Assembly (NCBI RefSeq): GCF_008084905.1
Contig: NZ_VSFC01000005.1
Span: 1-57,971, forward strand
Reading direction: 5' to 3'
Origin: Xanthomarina maritima
Lineage (GTDB): Bacteria; Bacteroidota; Bacteroidia; Flavobacteriales; Flavobacteriaceae
DNA: 57,971 nt
Positions within the stretch are counted from its first letter, which is position 1. Each line of letters starts with the position of its first letter. Below are positions 53,516 to 57,971 of this stretch, in pieces. The notes beneath the pieces were generated by a model. It ran no database searches, was not told the origin of the DNA, and saw only the letters and a program-made list of their open reading frames with translations. The translations under genes and the position numbers were made by a program.

Positions 53516-56500
53516 ATGCTTTTTATAAAAGTATGGATGCTCTTGATATTTGGTTTAACTTATACAAGCTCCTTTAGCCAAACCATATTACTGGATCCTT
53601 TAGGTGATGGTGGTTTTGATGATAGTAATGATTTTGCTGAAATGAACTGGGAAGTAACAAGTAGTACCAACCCCAATAGAAACCAATGGGTTAGCAATAG
53701 AGGAGCAATTCGTGGTTTTACTAGTCGAAACTGTGCTTACATTACAGATAACACTGCACTTGCCATCCCTCCACATAGATATACTGAAAATCCTGCTAGA
53801 GCTACTCACCTTTTTAGAACAATAACGGTACCAGCATTTGAAACTGAAATTTCTGTTGATTTTATTTGGGCTGCTCAAGGACAGAACATCAAGGACCTTA
53901 TGCGAATTTGGATTGTACCTACAACCTATACGCCAGTTTATGGTATCGAAATTACACCAGCAGTAGACAGAATTCGGTTAGGTAGTGATTACAGTGAAAG
54001 CGGAACATGGACAGCCTCTCCAACGCTTACCATACCCTCCAGCTATGCAGGTACAACGTTCAAATTTGTAATTGAATGGGTTAACGATGATGCTACAGTT
54101 AATGATCCCCCAGCTGCAATTGATGATATATCTATAATTTCTGATCTACCACCACCTCCAACAAATAACGACCCCTGTAATGCTATAAATATTAATTCAA
54201 ATTTAAATTGTAATTACAGTACTTATACAACCATAGGTGCTAGACCAACCACTACGGTACCCAACCCTGGATGTGGAAATTATTTAGGAGGTGATGTATG
54301 GTTCAGAACGACAGTTCCAGCTATCGGAGGAATTATAGTAGACACTCAAATAGGCAACTTGACTGATGGTGCCATGGCTATATATAGAGGCAGTTGTAAT
54401 GGCTTAACGCTTATTGCTTGTGATGACAATTCCAGTAACAATGGTTCTATGCCACAAATAGTTCAAACCAATTTAACTCCTGGTGAAACTATTTACATAA
54501 GGTTTTGGGAAAACGGAAATAACGCTTTTGGTTCTTTTGGTATTTGCGTCACACCAACGCCACCACCGCCAAACAACGATGAATGTTCCAGTGCCATTAA
54601 CCTCACTGTCAATCCATCACTAACTTGTAATAACGTTACATTTGGATCAACAGCATTTGCAACTCCATCATCACAACCAGATAATGTAGTTGGAAACCCA
54701 GACAATGATGTTTGGTTTTCATTTGTTGCAACTAATATCAATCATCAAATCTCTCTTTTAAATGTAATTCCTGTAGTAGGGTCAAACACTAATTTAGGTA
54801 TTGGCGTATACAACAGCCCCTCTACCAACTGTTCAACACTCAACTTAATAACTAGTATCAATGCTGAAGTACTGACTTTAAATGGTCTAAATGTAGGGAA
54901 TACATATTATGTAAGAGTTTACGGCTTTGATCCAAGTCCAAATTCAGCACAAGTAAATTTTAACATTTGCGTTAATACAATACCAGACCCACCAACTAAT
55001 GATTTATGCGCGAACGCAATTCTTATACCTGTGTTACCAATTTGTAATTATGAAACGTACACAAATGCAGGCGCAACAACAAGTGGAATTGCTAGCCCAA
55101 ATTGTGGAGATTATGCCGGTGGAGATGTTTGGTTTTATGCAATTGCTGATGAAACAGGTGAGATTACCATAGATACACAAAATCTTGATATGAATGATGG
55201 CGCCATGGCTGTCTATAGTGGTACTGATTGTAACAATTTAACATTATTAGATTGTGATAGTAACAATAGTGCTAATGGGCTCATGCCGTCAATAACTGTT
55301 TTAGGACTATCAGAAGGAGATGTCATTTATATTAGATTTTGGGAAGAAGGCAACAACAACAATGGCACTTTTGGAATTTGTGCAACCTCACCAATTACGT
55401 CTGAAACGGTGAGTGCTCATTTAGAATGTCCTGGTGACCCTAGCGAATCTATATTTGCTACTTTCAGTTGCAGTGGCACAACAAGTTTAGGAAATACTTT
55501 AAATGGAATTTTAAGAACTTCAGATCCAGTTGCTCGAAGGCCAGTAATTCGAATTATTAGTACGGATCCTTGTGAGTTTGATTTAAGTGACACTTCCAAT
55601 TATTCATCAATTAATTTTACTGTGACCTTAACTGGAAGATATATTTTTAACATGTCCAATCCGTCTCCATATTTTGATGCCATGGGCTATATTATAGTCA
55701 ATGACGGCAATTTTGTGCCTGGATCATGTGGCAGTGGTACATATATAGCCGGAGATGATGATTCTGGCTCATCATTAAACCCACAAATAACTGCAATACT
55801 AACTGAAGGAGTACCATACACACTTATTACTACAAAATTTGCCTTTGGGAACACCTCTCACGTTGGGCGTTACCGATGGAATGTGTTAGGACCAAGCGGG
55901 GAAGTAGAATGGTACTCGAATGAAACTGGTGGTACACCTATCGCTACAGGAGCTACATTAAACCCTGTTGGCCTTAGCGGCTCTAATTTACCTGATACGA
56001 GCACACCAGGTAATTATATCTTTTGGGTAAACTGCCCTGGCAGCACAGCACCTAGAATAAAAGCAGAATTCACTATTGGTAAGATCTGGGAAGGTGCTGT
56101 TGATTCGAATTGGAACAACCCCAACAATTGGAAACCTCTAGGAAAACCAAGATCTACTGATTGTGTTTATATTGGAAGCGCTCTCTATCAACCCAAATTA
56201 ACTTTACCAGGTCCTCCAACGCCTCCTACTCCTGGGTATGCTAAAAACTTAAGTATTGGTGAAAATGCAACGTTAGAGTTAGAATCAGGAACCGCAATGA
56301 CAGTTACAGATTGGATAGATATAGATAACACAGCATCATGCCTTATTCGAAATAATGCCAATTTAATACAAGTGACTGATGTAGCTAGCAATAATAATAC
56401 AGGCAAAATAAACATGCAACGTTCGGTAGCTAGTGTTACGAATCTTGATTATATTTATTGGTCTTCTCCAGTCGAAGTATTTAATGTAACAAATATTTCA

Positions 56501-57859
56501 CCAGGTTCGAATCCATATTTAATTTATAAATGGATTCCAACAGTTTCTGGAAATGGCATAGGTAATTATGGCGAATGGCAATTTACGAACGAAACGATGC
56601 AAATTGGTAAAGGATATATTATTCGAGGCTTGTCTGGCACGACTCCTACACCTCCTGTTTCTTTAACTACGACAGAATTTACTGGAACACCAAATAATGG
56701 CATTATTAATGTCCCAATCCAACGTGGTATGTACTCTGGGGTAAACTATCCTGGAGCAGGTTCTACAATGGCTACAGCTCTAGACGACAATTGGAATTTA
56801 ATTGGCAATCCATATCCTTCATCCATATCAGCTCGTGAATTTATAACTGTAAATGCATCAGATATTATAGATGATGCAAGTGCTTCCATTGCTGGAACCA
56901 TATATTTATGGAGACATTTATCTGCACCAAGTAATACAGTGGGAGATCCCTTTTATGGCGATTTTGGCTATAATTACAATCCAAACGATTATATTAAATA
57001 CAATCATACAGGCTCTGCACCTGCTGGTTTTTCGGGCTACATAGCAGCTGGTCAATCCTTCTTTGTTTTAATGGATCATAATACATCGTCTTCGTCTGAA
57101 TCTGTTATCTTCAATAACACCATGAGGAATGAAACCTATAGAAACGATCAGTTTTATAAAACGGTAGAAGATGTTGAACACCACCGTATTTGGCTAGACC
57201 TTATTGACTCTAATAACCTGGCTACTTCTATTTTAGTAGGCTATGTGGAAGGTGCTACAAATGAACAAGACAGATTGTTTGATGGGCATGATTTAAGTGA
57301 TACAAACACCCGTTTTTATTCACTTATTAGTGAAGAAAAAATGGCTATCCAAGGAAAAGAGCTCCCTTTTAACGAAAACGACACCGTTTCTTTGGGTGTA
57401 GAAATTCCCCAATACACAACATACACAATTGCTATTAATTCCCTTGATGGCCTTTTTGAAACAACGACTCAAGATATTTATTTAGAAGACACCTATAATG
57501 GAATTACTCACGATTTAAGAATAGCTCCATACCTATTTACATCTTCAGTTGGAGTATTCGACGATAGATTTATATTGCGTTATACCAATCAAACCTTAAA
57601 TATTGAAGAATTTGAAGCCAATTCTAGTATTTCAATTTCTGCACCTCAAAACAATTATATTAAAGTAACATCTGGAACAGAGATAATAAAATCTGTAAAG
57701 GTTTATGATGTCCTTGGTCGCGTTTTATACAACAACCATAATATCAATAAAACCGAACTTATCATAACAAATGTCAGCCGTTCAAACGGTATCCTCTTTG
57801 TAAAAGCAACCCTTATTAACGGAAAACAAAAAACCCAAAAAATTGTATTAAGAAAATAA
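53516..57859 (+). CDS. Large T9SS type A cargo protein with repeated beta domains
   Basis: 1447 residues. Signal peptide MLFIKVWMLLIFGLTYTSSF followed by SQ. Residues ~25-210 look like a choice-of-anchor or MAM-like jelly roll. Three related ~130-residue domains follow (about 217-343, 354-483 and 494-621). The first and third share CNYxTYTxxGA, GGDVWF, DGAMAxYxG and ENGNN/EEGNN GxFGICxT patterns, and the middle one is diverged. A further beta region leads to a Trp-Asn-rich stretch near 860 (AVDSNWNNPNNWKPLG), and the last ~80 residues are a type A sorting domain (SVKVYDVLGRVLY ... GKQKTQKIVLRK). It should be exported by T9SS and attached to or released from the surface. Ligand unknown. Confidence 0.9.
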   Translation: MLFIKVWMLLIFGLTYTSSFSQTILLDPLGDGGFDDSNDFAEMNWEVTSSTNPNRNQWVSNRGAIRGFTSRNCAYITDNTALAIPPHRYTENPARATHLFRTITVPAFETEISVDFIWAAQGQNIKDLMRIWIVPTTYTPVYGIEITPAVDRIRLGSDYSESGTWTASPTLTIPSSYAGTTFKFVIEWVNDDATVNDPPAAIDDISIISDLPPPPTNNDPCNAININSNLNCNYSTYTTIGARPTTTVPNPGCGNYLGGDVWFRTTVPAIGGIIVDTQIGNLTDGAMAIYRGSCNGLTLIACDDNSSNNGSMPQIVQTNLTPGETIYIRFWENGNNAFGSFGICVTPTPPPPNNDECSSAINLTVNPSLTCNNVTFGSTAFATPSSQPDNVVGNPDNDVWFSFVATNINHQISLLNVIPVVGSNTNLGIGVYNSPSTNCSTLNLITSINAEVLTLNGLNVGNTYYVRVYGFDPSPNSAQVNFNICVNTIPDPPTNDLCANAILIPVLPICNYETYTNAGATTSGIASPNCGDYAGGDVWFYAIADETGEITIDTQNLDMNDGAMAVYSGTDCNNLTLLDCDSNNSANGLMPSITVLGLSEGDVIYIRFWEEGNNNNGTFGICATSPITSETVSAHLECPGDPSESIFATFSCSGTTSLGNTLNGILRTSDPVARRPVIRIISTDPCEFDLSDTSNYSSINFTVTLTGRYIFNMSNPSPYFDAMGYIIVNDGNFVPGSCGSGTYIAGDDDSGSSLNPQITAILTEGVPYTLITTKFAFGNTSHVGRYRWNVLGPSGEVEWYSNETGGTPIATGATLNPVGLSGSNLPDTSTPGNYIFWVNCPGSTAPRIKAEFTIGKIWEGAVDSNWNNPNNWKPLGKPRSTDCVYIGSALYQPKLTLPGPPTPPTPGYAKNLSIGENATLELESGTAMTVTDWIDIDNTASCLIRNNANLIQVTDVASNNNTGKINMQRSVASVTNLDYIYWSSPVEVFNVTNISPGSNPYLIYKWIPTVSGNGIGNYGEWQFTNETMQIGKGYIIRGLSGTTPTPPVSLTTTEFTGTPNNGIINVPIQRGMYSGVNYPGAGSTMATALDDNWNLIGNPYPSSISAREFITVNASDIIDDASASIAGTIYLWRHLSAPSNTVGDPFYGDFGYNYNPNDYIKYNHTGSAPAGFSGYIAAGQSFFVLMDHNTSSSSESVIFNNTMRNETYRNDQFYKTVEDVEHHRIWLDLIDSNNLATSILVGYVEGATNEQDRLFDGHDLSDTNTRFYSLISEEKMAIQGKELPFNENDTVSLGVEIPQYTTYTIAINSLDGLFETTTQDIYLEDTYNGITHDLRIAPYLFTSSVGVFDDRFILRYTNQTLNIEEFEANSSISISAPQNNYIKVTSGTEIIKSVKVYDVLGRVLYNNHNINKTELIITNVSRSNGILFVKATLINGKQKTQKIVLRK

Positions 57860-57894
57860 CTCACAACCAACAGCCAACAGGCAACCCACAACCT

Positions 57895-57971
57895 CTCACT
57901 TCTCACTTTTCACTTTTCACTTTTCACTTTTCACTTCTCACTTCTCACTTCTCACTTCTCACTTCTCACTT
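57895..57971. repeat. Heptamer tandem repeat (11 copies, runs off right edge)
   Basis: Eleven uninterrupted copies of a 7-base unit (C/T)TCACTT fill 57895-57971 exactly. The first base runs C C T T T T C C C C C. It begins 36 bases after the T9SS gene stop, behind a low-complexity CCAACAG/CAAC stretch. Confidence 0.95.

Noticed and set aside
56504..56514. GGTTCGAATCC, resembling a tRNA T-loop
   Set aside because: It lies in frame inside the large T9SS protein, and no acceptor, D or anticodon stems surround it.

Overview
The window is from a low-GC member of the Bacteroidota, most likely a marine-type Flavobacteriaceae. Supporting signs are type IX secretion (T9SS) cargo proteins at both ends, a fused SecDF, DUF6090, DUF4412 and DUF2911 proteins, a PafA-type phosphatase, and many promoters of the Bacteroidota form TAnnTTTG. 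No rRNA, tRNA, prophage, transposase or CRISPR array was recognised. Most of the sequence is chromosomal housekeeping DNA.

Layout. 1-3154 (minus): N-terminal ~1050 residues of a giant repeat-rich secreted protein that runs off the left edge. 3365-7471 (plus): folE, cysS, yidD, lgt and a DUF192 lipoprotein, with a scarred duplication of the yidD 3' end. 7589-14392 (minus): secDF, a DUF4412 protein, mdh and gyrB, separated by clear hairpin terminators. 14710-19276 (minus): a tandem array of six DUF6090 membrane-anchor paralogues. 19371-22508: asnB, a DUF2911 protein and queE. 22612-28791 (plus): a HerA-like ATPase, a lipoprotein, YitT, a cupin, an alpha/beta hydrolase, rluF, a secreted protein and a VOC protein. 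28793-33686 (minus): a lipoprotein esterase, folD, ffh and a NUDIX enzyme. 33814-40542: pyrE, an SRPBCC protein, birA (minus), rsfS, ftsH, then a tight lipid operon (LUD protein, cdsA, psd, acyl-CoA-binding protein). 40690-48193: a PafA-like phosphatase, mlaE-mlaF, a seventh DUF6090 gene beside a DUF389 membrane protein, manC and a SprT-like protein. 48369-53372: a fibronectin-III/diheme-cytochrome lipoprotein, a Spy-like protein, and a minus operon of a PLP enzyme, a glucosaminidase and hemL. 53516-57859 (plus): a 1447-residue T9SS cargo protein, followed by a heptamer tandem repeat that reaches the right edge.

How it works together. Much of the window concerns the cell envelope: protein export and membrane insertion (SecDF, Ffh, YidD, FtsH), lipoprotein maturation (Lgt) and several lipoproteins, phospholipid synthesis and transport (CdsA, Psd, MlaE/F), wall hydrolysis (glucosaminidase), and two large secreted proteins. 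The least explained element is the DUF6090 array. Its genes share a nearly constant cationic N-terminus and single membrane helix but have strongly diverged extracytoplasmic domains. They are translationally coupled in places, and a seventh copy lies elsewhere in the window. This is the best candidate here for an undescribed system. Other structural oddities are the yidD tail duplication, a 157-bp element with 20-bp inverted ends, a 939-bp higher-order repeat in the left-edge protein, and several promoters whose -7 box almost touches the start codon.
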